From Macrotis lagotis (lineage: Eukaryota; Chordata; Mammalia; Peramelemorphia; Peramelidae), in the NCBI RefSeq assembly GCF_037893015.1, contig NC_133661.1, positions 180,832,508-180,896,507 on the forward strand: DNA of 64,000 bases. Direction: 5' to 3'. Position 1 is the first letter of the stretch; the number at the start of each line of letters is the position of its first letter. This document shows positions 13,211 to 26,875 of this stretch, piece by piece. The position numbers were made by a program, and so were the translations under genes. The notes beneath the pieces were generated by a model that worked only from the letters and a program-made list of their open reading frames with translations, ran no database searches and was not told where the DNA came from.

Positions 13211-13460
13211 AAGTTAGGTGACACAGTGGATAGATTGCCAACTGGATCTAGAGTCAGGAAGATCTGAGATCAAATCCAACTTCAGACAAGTACTAACTGT
13301 GTGACCCTGGGCAAGCCATTTAATCCTATTTTTTTCTCAGTTTCCTCATTTGTAAAATGAGCTGAAGAAGAAACTAGCAAACTACTCCAGTTTTTTTGCT
13401 GAGAAAACCCCAATTGGGGTCACAAAGAGTCAGACAGAAATGGAACAACTGAACAACAAA
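13211..13460 (+). mobile_element. CORE-type tRNA-SINE (longer type) in L1
   Basis: A tRNA-like head, then TTTCCTCATTTGTAAAATGA and a body ending GTCACAAAGAGTCAGACA. Flanked by ATCAAAATTATA (13199-13210 and 13461-13472). Belongs to the MIR-related CORE-SINE class found in marsupials. Confidence 0.88.
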
Positions 13461-13884
13461 ATCAAAATTATATATTTATATCCCATAATGTTCTCCATCT
13501 CTAGTTATGAATAAATCTTTCTAACAACCATAAATCTGCCTTACAACTGTAAATCTATGTAACAACCTCTCTCAGTCTCTATTTCCTTACCTGTAAAATG
13601 AGGCTAATTATAGCACCTATCTCACTTACTGAAACCATGTATTATACCCACAACAAAAATTTCTCCAAAAGACAAACACAGTAATAAATTATTGGTAACT
13701 TTATTAACACAAGTGATGGTTTGTTGGGGAGGGGAAGGAGGAAAGAAAGAGGACAAATCTATTCAAAATTGAAAGTGAAGCAAAAGATATTATTTTTTTT
13801 TAATTTAATGATCATTCTCTTCCATATCAAGAATAAACTGAAAAAGTCAATGTAACTGGTATTATTTCCTTAGTCCATCCCACC

Positions 13885-14195
13885 ACTATTGTTTTGTCCT
13901 TCATTCTCACAAAAGACCATGCATTAGGGAGGTGATGACATGATAAGCACATGAATTGGAGCAAAGGGGTATTGTGCTAAGTCACCCGCTTCTCTTTCTT
14001 CTCCAGAAGCATCTGATGCAATGACCAGATATGAATTAGGAAGAAGGAAGATTTCCCTGGATGGAAGGCAATCAGGGTTAAGTGATTTGCCCAAGGTCAC
14101 ACAGTTAGTGTCAAATATCTGAGGCTGGATTTGAATTCCCATCCTCCTTACTCTAAGATCCGGGGCCCTAACCACTGTACCACTTAGCTCCCACC
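13885..14195 (-). mobile_element. tRNA-SINE with a long 3' body (TTTGTCCTTCATT type)
   Basis: The minus-strand tRNA-like head at the right (GTACCACTTAGCTCCC) is joined to a body ending in a GAATGAAGGACAAA-type sequence. Related partial copies lie at 30228-30455 and 53298-53520. Confidence 0.75.
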
Positions 14196-16149
14196 ACTAC
14201 CACTTTCTTGTCCTAACATTATTCACCCAAGCCAGGAGCTCACCATTCCCAAAAGCTTCTACTTTTTTCTTCCATTCATCTTTGTTTTTGCACCTCTATC
14301 ATGTGGCACCATCAGTTCCTGAGAGAGGAACTGGATAAATTTACAGCCAATACTCCCCAGAAACCACCAAAGTAGAAGTGAAGAGAAGGAGGAAGAGAAA
14401 CTGATGAAGTGCTCATCTACCACTTTCTCATTTTTCAAGTTCCTACAAATAGGTCAAAGGTCAAAGAAAGAAAATAAATCGATAAATAAACCTCTGTTTT
14501 CAAACTACAAGGTAACAGCTAAAAAAAACAAGGTATGTTTCAACCCCATCTCTCTTCTCCAATGGATTAAATGAATCTGCTGTTACCTATTTCTTTTTAA
14601 AATCTACTTGTGTCCATGGAAATAAATTTTGTCTTAACTGAACATTTAGGATTTTACTTATGTTAAATCTAAACTTTCAAAGGAAGAAAGAATAGACAAG
14701 GCATATGATCTCCTCTCAGGAGTCTGAAGGGTATACAGATGTACTTTTATCAGGACCAAAAGAGGAGAATTTAGCTGCTTACTTTACAACCAAAAACTTT
14801 TCCATTTTTCTATTTACATTTTAAAGTTTATATTGTAACACACTCCCTTTACTCTCCTCATGCCATGATTAAGAGGAGGGAGGAGGAGAGAACTACTTTG
14901 GCTGCCAAAGGAGGCTACAGGGAGAGCTGAAGAGATAAACAAGAAAATTATGTAAGACATGGCAAGAAGATATGCACATTTTCCAAGGACAGAGGAGAAG
15001 AAGCAAAGAAAATACTGTATGGTCACTGGGGCAGGGAGCTAGCTCTTTTCCCAGAACAAGGTTATCTTAAGACAGAGCATTTCTGGGCAGAATTGGATCA
15101 CAAAACAGACAGTAAGATAAAGGAACTAGAGCTATGGCCCAGGTAGAAGGAATGACCTTGAGGAAAAGAAATATGAGGAAAAATCAGGTCTGAGTCCACT
15201 TTACCAGAAGCTACCCTGGAGGAGCCAGACAACAGCCAAATTGTCTAAGTTCTCCAACAAGCTTTATTGTGACTCTTCAGAAGAAAATTTAGGTCATGAG
15301 TATACCTCCCCATCCATTGACTGGTTTTTCATACTTAAACATTTTCTGTAGTCTTTGTTTTTTGATTATTTGTGAATATTTGCTAAATCCAACACTTGAG
15401 TTGTTTGCAGAGCACAACGCGAGCAGTAGAGTCTAGGCTTACAGACTGTATCAGGGAGCTTCTGCTTTGGGAACATATCTGTAGATTAGTTGTGGATAGC
15501 CAGATCTGGGGGGGTGGGCTATCAAGCATGTAACTCACTTGGTATTTATTTTATAGTAGTATCTTAGCTGTATTCTTTTTTACTCCTTTTGTCCTAAGGT
15601 AAGACCATGTAGAAGTAAGCCATGCTTGTGGTTGACTCCATTATATCATGTTCATGTAATTAGGGTTTATTGAACTACAACAAATGAGCAAGGAAGGCAG
15701 AGTTTCCTTGATAGGCTGGAACCAAAATTCTAATTGAATAAATCCACACTGACTACATATCCCTTTACTCTAAAGCTGCAAGTTATCATTTGGTTTGAAC
15801 TGTGAATAGAAGCAGTAATTCTCCAAAAAGCATGGAGCTGGGAAACCATAGCTCAGGACTACCCCCAGCACCTCTTGGTATTAGATCAGACAAGTAACTA
15901 TCAAAGTAAACATGAAATTGCAAGAATCTGGGTCTTCATTCCTAGAAAAGGTCAGACTACTGGGTACAGTGCCTCTTAGTGGATTAAATAACTGCTTAAA
16001 ACCATCATGTTTGATTTAAATGCTAATAATTTTCATTGAATATAACTGTAAATAATAAATTTTTTAAGTTAAAAGATAGAATAATCATTTTATAATTAAG
16101 GATTCACATAGACGTTTTTTTATTAATCCAATCTGTATTTCTTTGGTGC
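14196..16149. other. Longest unannotated stretch
   Basis: About 2 kb without any repeat or exon I recognise. Mixed composition. Confidence 0.4.
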
Positions 16150-16325
16150 ATGACCCTCCTTCACTAATGTAGACAGGCAACCTATAGTCTTAGGGGGTTG
16201 CTTTCCTAGTAAAGTGATTTGCCCAGGATCACACAGTCATCAAATGTTAGATGTATGACTTGAACATAGATTCTCCTGACTGAAGCCAGCTCCTTCTATT
16301 CACTTAGACTCTTCTGCCTCTCACA
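16150..16325 (-). repeat. MIR-like SINE
   Basis: AAGTGATTTGCCCAGGATCA and GACTTGAACATAGATTCTCC are in reverse MIR/tRNA-SINE order. Confidence 0.6.
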
Positions 16326-16469
16326 TTTACTCTTATCCAGTTGTAGCATCTTTATGCCCAGACATTTTTCCCATCTTTTTTTCCCTTTATATTCTACAGT
16401 TAGCCTGAACATTTACTTTTAATTATAAGCAGCTTTCTGAGGATATGTTGTCCAGTGAAAAGGTCAGAG

Positions 16470-16625
16470 TAATAGCACCTCTATCATTTGTCTTTTTCTA
16501 TTACATTGTAATCTCTTTGACAACAGAGACTGCATCTTTCTCTTATTTGTATTCTCAGAGCTTAATACTCAATGCTATGTAACAGACATGAGTAGGCACT
16601 TAATAAATGTTTATTGAATTGAATT
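16470..16625 (+). repeat. L2 3' end
   Basis: AATCTCTTTGACAACAGAGA and AGTAGGCACTTAATAAATGT, the classic L2 terminus. Confidence 0.75.
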
Positions 16626-17799
16626 GAAAAATATTGGAAATTTGAATTATTTAAGCAATGATTAAGGCAAAAAAGACCCATAGCAAAGCTAACCTCCTTC
16701 TCTTTATAGAAAAATCTCATATAAAAGAGACAGTGAATCCCATATCACTCTACTCTCTACCCTCACAAAAACAATTTAGTTGCTCCCTCTTTTTAACTTG
16801 TTCCGCAGAACCATACTAAAATATTCTCCTGGGAACCTCCTTAAGAGGCCATTCTGGCCAAGCCTGAAGTTTTGAAAAGCTGTAGCTATATCCAGAAAGC
16901 ATAGGGAGCTGGGAAGACTACAGATGCAGAATGTTTCATGTATCATGTATTATCAGAACTAGTCATTCTGGCAAGAGTTATTGCTTTTCTATGTTACAAA
17001 GGAAGGTACAATTTGTAAAAGATATTAGAATATGCTGGGCAAAGACTAAATGAAGATTGAAAAAAAGCAAAAGGTATCAATGACCTTTAAAAAATGATTC
17101 CAACTTCAGATGGGAAAAAAAACACTGAAACTTTCTTAATATGGAAAAATTGTCATTCTACAATCTCATTCGGCTTTGGGGACCACAGGAAAGACAGTTG
17201 TCATAAATCAGAGAGATGGAATTAATGATTCAGTTATTATTATACATAAACATAATGACATAAGCTTATTCTGTTTTAGAACCATGTTTGGAAGTTTTCA
17301 TTAACTCTCCCAGCAGACTTCGCTCTCTTGTCCCTTTATGATTCCAAGACGCATCTCACTAGAGACACTTCATGGAGAAGACACTACATGGTATGGTAGC
17401 AGACTAGAAAAGAGTATTTTCTCTCTCTCTAAATACAAGGTTTAACACAGAAAGGATGAAAAGTCCCCAGGAGCCAGTCCAAGAGGGTAGATGATGCAAT
17501 GTTCTTTTCTTTTCTAGGACACATTACCTTCAGTCAATCAACAAGCTTTTGTTAAGTTCCTACTCCTAATAGCTGGAATTATAAATATAAAAATGAACTG
17601 ACTCCTTATTCAAGGAATGGATACAGCACCTTGATAGGAATAAGTATCCAGAGAGTGAGGTTTTTTTATCTAGAGACAGTCATAAGGAATATGAGCAAAG
17701 CAGCAGGGCAATAGATTGTTATATCCACTCCGGTAGTGGGTTTGTTTTGTTTGGACCATTGTTCCCAAGGCAAGAGGGAGAAAGGAAGGCATTTTCTAG
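16626..17799. other. No recognisable gene
   Basis: Only a weak old repeat at 17525-17620. Confidence 0.4.
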
Positions 17800-17965
17800 A
17801 TCTAGTGCTAAAAGGGACCTCATAGACCATGTAATCTAACTGCCTCCTTTAATAGTTGAGGAAACTTAGACCCAAAGAGGGCTAAGGTTATACAGGAGCT
17901 AAGTGGGAGAGAAGGGATTTAAACCCAGATTTTCTAATTCCAGAGCCACTATACCACAGAGGAGA
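17800..17965 (-). repeat. Old MIR-like SINE
   Basis: AAAGGGACCTCATAGACCAT, GAGGAAACTTAGACCCAAAG and GGGATTTAAACCCAGATTTT form a common ancient mammalian repeat pattern. Confidence 0.6.
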
Positions 17966-18084
17966 TAGTACAATGGGAGAGCAAACTCTCCCAGGCAAGG
18001 CATGGTACTATGATGATGGGATATGAGCCACTGGCGAGGAATTGAACAGTATTTCAAATAAGAACAACTAAATATTTGTGCAAG

Positions 18085-18310
18085 TGGGTAGAACTCCAGG
18101 CCTGGAGTCACAAAGGCTTGGGTTCAAATTCAGCCTCAGATGCTTTCTAGCTGCATGAACTTCAACATGTCACTTAACCTCTGTTTACCTCAATTTACTC
18201 ATCTGTAATATTGGATTTATAACAGCACCTACCTCTCAGGGTTGTGGTGAGGATAAAACTTGATAATAACAATAAAGCACATAGTACAGAGCCTGGCACT
18301 TTAGCTATTA
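18085..18310 (+). repeat. MIR
   Basis: GGCCTGGAGTCACAAAGGCT, CTCAGGGTTGTGGTGAGGAT and AGAGCCTGGCACTTTAGC follow the whole MIR layout. Confidence 0.8.
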
Positions 18311-18354
18311 GCCTATTTTAAATTAATCCAAAACTAGCACTTTTCAATACTCAC

Positions 18355-18473
18355 TTCATATTAAATTCGATGAGTATTTATTGAGTACCTACTCTCTGCC
18401 AAACACTGTGTTAGATGCTAGACAAGAATAAAATAGTTGCTTTCCTCAAGGAGTTTAGATTCTATTTGGGCAG

Positions 18474-18475
<2 letters not shown>
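18355..18475 (+). repeat. Old interspersed repeat, unclassified
   Basis: ATTTATTGAGTACCTACTCT, CCAAACACTGTGTTAGATGC and TTCCTCAAGGAGTTTAGATT. Related to 20680-20830 and weakly to 3310-3390 and 17525-17620. Confidence 0.5.
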
Positions 18476-18477
<2 letters not shown>

Positions 18478-18522
<45 letters not shown>

Positions 18523-18582
18523 AATATATGTATATATTTTATATATGTATATATATATATTATAAATATATATATATACATA
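18478..18582. repeat. (TA)n-rich microsatellite with imperfect arms
   Basis: About 20 TA units followed by further TA blocks with ATG/TAC interruptions. It can fold on itself. Isoleucine/tyrosine-rich open frames here are artefacts. Confidence 0.95.
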
Positions 18583-18599
18583 CACATACAAATAAGTCA

Positions 18600-19291
18600 A
18601 TACAAATAATTTCAAAGCATTAACCTATTAGGGCCCTACATAGGATATAGCATCAGATTAATTCTTGGATCCTATTCATTTAAACATAATTCAGAAATTA
18701 TCTAATTTAACTAATAAACATTGAGTAAATGTAGATTTTTGTTAATTATTTCATGAATTAGTAAACAGTTTAGGTTCTGAAATATTTTTCACCACTGAAT
18801 TACCTAATCTGAAAAAATGAAGCAGAACCCATGAGTTTTGATAGATAATCACTTGTACATAGATCAATTCTCATCCCTTAGTGGATAGTCTTGGTCTTTA
18901 TTGATCAGGATTGTCTACATCCATGCCCAAACTATCTGATCTCTTTCTGAATTCTTTCCTTAAGGAAAATATGTTTCTTTAAGAATTGAGAAGTGTGATT
19001 TGGTACAGAGAGCCAAGAGACAGGAGATTGTAAAGCACCAGGATTCTCTCCCCCACTTCCCCGCCTAACCCCAATTTCTTACCTCCCACCCCATCCCCAC
19101 CTCAAGTGGCAACCCAAACTGAAAGACTGAAAGTGAAGAGTTAAAGTCAAGAGATTCATCAGGAAATCTTTTTCTAAAGCTATTTTCTTCTTTTCCTATC
19201 TCAAATTTCTTTTCATATTTCACCTGCAAGGTCAGAGGTTATTCTCTGAGACTTATCAGAAAGTTATTTTCTCCTCTCATGGTTCTGCCTT
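18600..19291. other. No recognisable gene
   Basis: Nothing identified before the ATP6V0C target repeat. Confidence 0.4.
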
Positions 19292-19305
19292 TAAAATGAT
19301 TTTTT

Positions 19306-20512
19306 TTTTCCAGTCAGAATTTTATTTGGAAACATCGCTGTGAGCCCTGGCCCGTGCTACACAGCACCATTGGAAACACGTCTTCAACACTTTCCCGAAT
19401 CATACAATTCTTACTCATACCAGGACACTACAGTAATCTTGAATTTCAAATTATCACATCCAAGGAATTTTCAGCACTTGACATTTAACCCCACAGTGCA
19501 ATAATCTACCTATATTTAAGATTAATATATAGTATGGGAAATTGAAAATTCTTGCTCCATAAACGTTATGAACATGTCAAATCTTTATAAATAAACATCC
19601 AGTGAAGAGAAAAATGACAATTCTAATTCAACTTTATACACAGAGTACTAACAGCAAATGGGTAGGGAGATTGCACAGCTGCCTGGTGGACCCCAGGAGG
19701 CCTCGGCCCCAGCCGGTCCGGTTCAGGCGCCATCCAATGCGGTGCGGTGCAACACAGATAGAAGAGTCACTAAGACATTGCGCATTTACAAGACCAACTG
19801 CACCAAATGTCAGGCCATACGTTCTGGAGCAAATTGGGAAGGATGGGGGTGGTTCAAGACAGGTCTTTACATCATACTCTGTGGCTTAGGGGTGACTTGG
19901 GGTTGGGTGGGGCCCTGGGAAAAAGGAGAAAAGAGGGTCTACTTTGTAGAGAGAATGAGGGCCACAATCAGGCCATACAGGCCAAGCACCTAAGCGAAGA
20001 TCAGAATCAGGATGATCCCCACGAATAGTCGGGGCTGCTGTGACGTCCCCTGAACACCAGCATCTCCAACAATGCCAATGGCAAAGCCAGCTGCCAGCCT
20101 GCTCAGACCCACTCTGAGGCCTGCTCCCAGCTAAAGGAAGCTCTTGAACAGGGTGATATGCTCTGTCAGAGAGTTGGCAATGAGAACGGCCACCACCAGA
20201 CCATAGATAGCAATGATACCAGCCATGACGACAGGAATGACTGACTTCATGATCAGCTCAGGTCGCATGACTGACATGGTTGCAATACCAGTGCCACTTT
20301 TTGCTGTGCCATAAGCTGCCCCAAGAGTGCTGAAGACCATGACGGACGAGGCTCCAATGATGGCGAAGAAGGATGCGTACTCGGGACTCGTGGACATGTC
20401 TGCGTGGGACCGGAAGGTGGAAGGGCGAGGAGAGAGAGGCAAGGGCACAGGGCTGGGTAGCGGGTAAAGGACTGGAGGGCGGGCGGGTGGGAAGGCGGGA
20501 ATCCGGGAAACC
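19306..20512 (-). pseudogene. ATP6V0C: V-ATPase proteolipid subunit c retropseudogene
   Basis: Intronless minus-strand copy of the 16-kDa c-ring subunit mRNA. The CDS equivalent is 19939-20397 (ATG at 20397-20395). It reads [27 protein letters not shown] and [21 protein letters not shown], then [36 protein letters not shown]. The length is in frame (152 codons versus 155 in human, slightly shorter at the N-terminus). Two premature stops remove function: one after codon 88, the other replacing the essential proton-carrying Glu of the FAEVLG motif. It has a GC-rich 5'UTR, a long 3'UTR, a poly(A) remnant at 19306-19309 and the duplication TAAAATGATTTTTT (19292-19305 and 20513-20526). Good preservation implies a fairly recent insertion. 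Confidence 0.93.
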
Positions 20513-20679
20513 TAAAATGATTTTTTAAAGAAACTCTAGGTTATTCATTATAATTACAGACCATAACTCAGCTCTAAGAATGGAGGAGTGGATTTCTTAA
20601 AGAACTCCATATTTTTTTATATATCTTCTTTTTTTATGTTAACCTGGAAAATAAGAAGTTATACTCTGCAGAAATCAGA

Positions 20680-20830
20680 TTATAAGCACCAATGATGTGC
20701 CAGGTTCTGTATTAAGTACTAGGAATATAAATAAGAGGCCCCCCAAAAAATGCCCAGCACTCAAGGATCTCACAATCTAATAAGAAAAAACTAAAAACAG
20801 CTATGGACATAGAATAAATTGTAGATAATC
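20680..20830 (+). repeat. Old interspersed repeat, unclassified
   Basis: ATGTGCCAGGTTCTGTATTA and CACTCAAGGATCTCACAATC match the pattern at 18355-18475. Confidence 0.5.
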
Positions 20831-20919
20831 AATAGAGGGAAAGTGCTAGCATCAAGAAGGATTAGAAAGGGTTTCTTCTTCTTGTAGAAGAATGAGATTT
20901 TATTTGAAAATTAAAAGGA

Positions 20920-21073
20920 GGGGCAGCTAGGTGGCATAGTGGATAAAGCACTGGCCCTGGAGTCAGGAGTACCTGGGTTCAAATCCGGTCTCAGACACTT
21001 AATAATTACCTAGCTGTGTGGCCTTGGGCAAGCCACTTAATCCCATTTGCCTTGCAAAAACCTAAAAAAAAAA
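20920..21073 (+). mobile_element. tRNA-derived marsupial SINE
   Basis: Flanked by GAAAATTAAAAGGA (20906-20919 and 21074-21087). Confidence 0.93.
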
Positions 21074-21087
21074 GAAAATTAAAAGGA

Positions 21088-21883
21088 AGCCAAGAGGCAG
21101 AAATGAGGAGACAGAATATTCCAGGCAAGCAGTGAAAATGCTCATACTTTGGAGATGGAAAGCCTAATGTTAGGAACAAGAGAGAAGTCAGTCTTATTGG
21201 AAGCCTCCATATATTCTGCAACTCAAAAATAAAAATGAAACAGACCACAATCTTAGAAACCTTACTTGATGGGGTACAAAGCGTATCCATGAATAAATAT
21301 AATACAAGGCAACCTAAGAGGAAGAGAGAGCATAAACAACTGGGAAGTGCAGGGAAGGATTCAAGTAAGGGCAGGAAGTGGGGGTGGGGGTGGAATAGAA
21401 GCTACAGAGGAAATTAAAGAGAAACTAGAAGGCCTATTTAATGTTCTAAATCCATGTAACAGTACACATAACAGTAATATCAGCTACTATTTGGGATATA
21501 TCTTGAGAGTATGCAGTTTAAGCCTTAAATTCTAACCCAATGAATAAACTGTTCCCTTGAGTCACCTGTATATGCTGCATAGTTGTAGACAGGAAAAAAA
21601 GGTATGTATAACAAGAAAAGGGAGGAAGACTTGGTATCAAGGATATGGTCTTCAAGGAGAAATAAACTGCTCCTTCCTGTCCCCTGCTTTTACCCTTGGA
21701 TGGTGGAAATAGAAAGTTAACCAAAGACAAGCAATAGTAAGAACACAAGTAGGAGTCTTAGATAAGGCAGTGTCATTGGGTGGGTTGCTTCACTTCATCA
21801 CAAATATCTTTCTGGCCTATGGGCTCTTATACCTCAATGATGAAAACTCATTCTCTCAGATGAAAGTAAAGTGTTGTGGGTTT
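21088..21883. other. No recognisable gene
   Basis: Unique-looking. Frames of 60-90 codons lack family features. Confidence 0.4.
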
Positions 21884-21899
21884 CCCCTCAGTGCGATTC

Positions 21900-22053
21900 T
21901 TTTTTTTTTTTTAGGTTTTTGCAAGGCAAATGGGGTTAAGTGGCTTGCCCAAGGTCACACAGCTAGGTATTATTAAGTGTCTGAGACCGGATTTGAACCC
22001 AGGTACTCCTGACTCCAGGGCCGGTGCTTTATCCACTATGCCACCTAGCCACC
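21900..22053 (-). mobile_element. tRNA-derived marsupial SINE
   Basis: Flanked by CCCCTCAGTGSGATTC (21884-21899 and 22054-22069). Confidence 0.92.
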
Positions 22054-22067
22054 CCCCTCAGTGGGAT

Positions 22068-22070
<3 letters not shown>

Positions 22071-22107
<37 letters not shown>
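22071..22107. repeat. (TG)n microsatellite
   Basis: About 18 GT units directly next to a SINE target repeat. Confidence 0.95.
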
Positions 22108-22110
<3 letters not shown>

Positions 22111-22214
22111 AACTGAAAATTTATAAACTATTTAGAACCTGGAATCACTGACTGCTCAGAAACTACACAGAAGTAGTTAGTTATGGGAATCTGAAGAAGG
22201 GAGTCTGTATTGTT

Positions 22215-23535
<1,321 letters not shown>

Positions 23536-24714
23536 TCTGTTGGTCTGGGTCAATGGAATTCTTAAAGCAAAGTCAGAACAATCACTTGTTAGAAAGATCA
23601 TAGGAAGGGTTCTTAGTGAAATCCAGGCTGGTCTAAATGGCTTTTGAACACCCTTAAACTCTCTGTCATTATGACAGGTTTAGTATGCATATGGATGAGT
23701 TCTTGCATATGGTCATACTTTGCTTCTTGGAGTCTACACTGGATTTCTAAGAGAAATGGATCTGAAAAATATCCTGTCCTCAAATCCCAGGCCTTGGGTC
23801 TTCCTAGAATTAAAATCTTCTGCTGTATACTGGTCAAATACTTATTTAACTTACGAAAGGAATTGAAGGAGAGGTAGAAATAAGAGGTCCCCTTGATGGG
23901 AAGGCTCTAACCCCTGCCACTGGTCACCTGACCTAGTAAGGATAAGGGTACAGGTCTAAGCCTTGATAATAAAAAAGGGGAACAAGTGGGCCTTCTAGAT
24001 CTGGAGAAAAGCCAAATGATATTTTTAATCATTCCCTCTAATCCAGAACTTCAAAGACCAAGTCAAATACTAAAAGTGAATGGGAAGAGGGAGGGAGGAG
24101 AAAAGGGAGAAAAACAAGGAGAAGCAAGAGAGGGAGGATCAGGAGCATTTGGACCCTCTACTTTCCCAACATAGCTCCAAATCCCTGTGGAAACTCCAAG
24201 TATAACAGTCTGTCAATACTACTGTTGGCTTTGTGACCCCATTTTCCAGTTGAACAAACTGAACTCAACAGTAGAGGATGGAGGTCCTGAACCATGGAGG
24301 TCTTGAACAACATCCTTATCTCTAGGATATTTCTTGTTTCCTTTGTAAAATGTCTTATTTCCCTTTATCAGCTCTAAGCAGCAGCCGTTTGGGGAGGTGA
24401 TGGGAAATAGTGCAATCATCTCTAAATCAGAATCAACTGTAACTCTCTTCTGGTCTGATGGAGATTTTGATTAGAAAAAGGTTAAATCTAAACTGCCAAA
24501 ATTCCATCCACCTCTATCTCCAAGTCATGAAAAAGATCATTGACTCTTCCTAGGTAAATACAACACTTTTGAATCTAGCCTAGAAAAACAAAATCACCAC
24601 TCACAAAAAATGTTCCAGAGAATACTTTACTGTTGATGGAAACAGGGGACCAAATTTTGTTTCAAAAAATATTAAGTCCTATTTCTTAGCACAAACTGAA
24701 ACTAAATCTCTCCC
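23536..24714. other. No recognisable gene
   Basis: Unique-looking, with short frames only. Confidence 0.4.
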
Positions 24715-24890
24715 TGATTCTTTACTACCACTCTATTGCAGGCCCTCCTTACTTCATATCTAATCTATTGCAATAGCCTGCTGACTTTCCTGCCTCAAGT
24801 CTCTCTCTCCACTCTAGTCCATCCCCTACATAGCTAACAAAGTGGTCTTCCTAAAGCATAGGTCTGACCATGTAGCCCCATCTCCCCCAC
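24715..24890 (+). repeat. L2 fragment
   Basis: TATTGCAATAGCCTGCTGAC and AAAGCATAGGTCTGACCATG match L2 ORF2 sequence. Confidence 0.65.
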
Positions 24891-25412
24891 AAATAAACTC
24901 TAATGGTCCAAATGAGATAATTTTGTTCCTATCTGATTTTAATAAGTTGATATATTAATAAAAATCTATCAAATATTGGATTTCTAAGTCAAAATATGGT
25001 TCACAAGAATTCTTATAGTATGTTTATTGGTCATGTTTTCATTTAAGTTTGATACTATTGATCTATAATAATGGTGAACAAAACCAAAAATCAAGTTCTA
25101 ATTTGTAGTGCTTGTGAATTCCCAAGGTGTAAATGCTCACCCTATATAAGAGCTGGCACACCTCAAGGCCCAACCTTCCCATTTCCAGAATTAACACTCT
25201 GGAACATAACTGATTAGTAACTACCTCTCTTGGTCAACTATTTTTGGCAAGCTCCAGTCAAACTTCACTTCCCTTCTCTCTAGTTGAGTCCTTCATAGTC
25301 CACCCACCTTGCTATATTTTGTTTGCAATTTTCCTACATTGACTTCTTGTCCACAAACTCATCTCCAGTTCTGGAACCACTATCAAATCAACCCCATTGA
25401 TCCTAGCTCATC

Positions 25413-25415
<3 letters not shown>
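24891..25415. other. No recognisable gene
   Basis: AT-rich, then pyrimidine-rich sequence leading to the CT repeat. Confidence 0.4.

Positions 25416-25464
<49 letters not shown>
25416..25464. repeat. (CT)n microsatellite
   Basis: About 24 TC units. Confidence 0.95.
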
Positions 25465-25468
<4 letters not shown>

Positions 25469-25544
25469 TATATGGAGATACATATATATGTCTAGCTTAG
25501 CATGGGTGGGAGGAACACTGTAAGTGCTTAAGAAATATTTTTGA

Positions 25545-25695
25545 GGGGCTGCTAGGTGACGTAGTGGATAAAGCACCTTCTTTGGAGTCAGGAGTACCTG
25601 GGTTCAAATCTAGTCTCAGACAATAATTACCTAGCTGTGTGGCCTTGGGCAAGCCACTTAACCCCATTTGCCTTGCAAAAATCTTAAAATATATG
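25545..25695 (+). mobile_element. tRNA-derived marsupial SINE
   Basis: Flanked by TATTTTTGA (25536-25544 and 25696-25704). Confidence 0.9.
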
Positions 25696-25859
25696 TATTT
25701 TTGATCTTACAATCATCAAAGTCCCTAGGATTAGTGGAACAAGCAATTCCCAATTATTACCCAAATTTTCTCCTCTGAGATATATTATTAAATCTGAAAT
25801 TTGAAGTTCTTTCTAAGATTTGTTCAATTTACCTCAACCAATGTCTCTTTATTTGTTGT

Positions 25860-26460
25860 TAATTCCATTCATTATCAAAGTGATTTTCCTAAAGTTTAGT
25901 TTTATGTCATCCCCCATATTCAATAAATGCCAATGGCTCCACATCACATTCAGGATCAAATATAAAATCCTCTGTTTGGTGTTCTTTATAACATAGTCAC
26001 ACATAAATACCCACCCTTCCAATCTTATATCTTCCCTGCACTTCACCACCATCACTCACATGCTTTTTAATCCAGGAAGACTGGCCTCTGACTGTTCCAT
26101 GGACAAGACATTCCATCTCTTAGCTCTGGGCATTTTCTCTGGTTTTCCCCATGCCCCCAATGCTTCTTACTTCCGCCTTCAGCCTCCCTATCTTTCTTCA
26201 ATCCAAGCTAAAACCCCACTTTCTGTAGGAAGTTTTTCCTTATGCCTCTTATTTCTTGTGGTTTGCCTCTTGCTTATTTTCCATTTTTTGCCCTGGCTTT
26301 AACTTATTTGTATATAATTGTTCACTTGATTTTCTCCCTCATTAGATCAGGAGCTCCCCAAGGGCAAGAATTGTGTTTTGTCCTTTTTATTGTATTTCTA
26401 GCATTTAGTATAGTGTCTATCACATAGTAGGCACTTAATAAATGCTTGTTGACTTGGTTT
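25860..26460 (+). repeat. L2 3' end
   Basis: ATGGCTCCACATCACATTCA, AGACATTCCATCTCTTAGCT and TAGGCACTTAATAAATGCTT give a nearly continuous L2 ORF2 end and 3'UTR. Confidence 0.8.
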
Positions 26461-26477
26461 ACCTTTCCTAACTTATT

Positions 26478-26697
26478 TAATGGATAGAGCACCAGACTTA
26501 AGAGTCAGGAAAATTCATCTTCCTGAGTTCAAATCCAGTCTCAGACTCTTTAATAGCTATCTTAGCCCCAGACAAATCACTGAACCCAGTTTCCTCATCT
26601 GTAAAATGAATTGTAAAACTACTCCAGTATCTTTGCCAAGAAAACTCCAAATGGGATCACAAAGAGTCAAACACCACTGCAACATCTGGACAAAAAT
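26478..26697 (+). mobile_element. CORE-type tRNA-SINE
   Basis: GGATAGAGCACCAGACTT head, TTTCCTCATCTGTAAAATGA core and GGGATCACAAAGAGTCAAAC tail. Confidence 0.85.
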
Positions 26698-26865
26698 AGA
26701 ACTAAGCCTTCAGTAGAAGGGAATGGAAGACCATGGAACTGGAATCCCCTATAGGGTTACTGGAGATATATCATCAAATTGGCTCCTGGATTGCAAGAGG
26801 TTATAAAAGAGAAAGAATAGCCACTATTGCAATATGTTATAAAAGAATTCTCAGGAGAGTTGGAG

Positions 26866-26875
26866 CCAAGATGGC
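26866..26875 (+). promoter_or_regulatory. YY1-type site at the 5' end of HAL1 copy 2
   Basis: CCAAGATGGC within the first 20 nt of the element. This is the position of the YY1 site that sets the transcription start in human L1. Confidence 0.55.

Larger units (their letters stand above)
12245..13560 (-). mobile_element. L1 ORF2 fragment carrying two SINEs
   Basis: Minus-strand L1 C-terminal ORF2 (CAATAGTATTCATTATATTC, GGGTCAAAGGGTGTACAGAG, TTCTAATCTTGGCTGCATTG). Interrupted at 12852-12999 and 13211-13460. Confidence 0.85.

Noticed and set aside
18415-18615. Open frames rich in Ile/Tyr on both strands
   Set aside because: They are translations of a (TA)n microsatellite.
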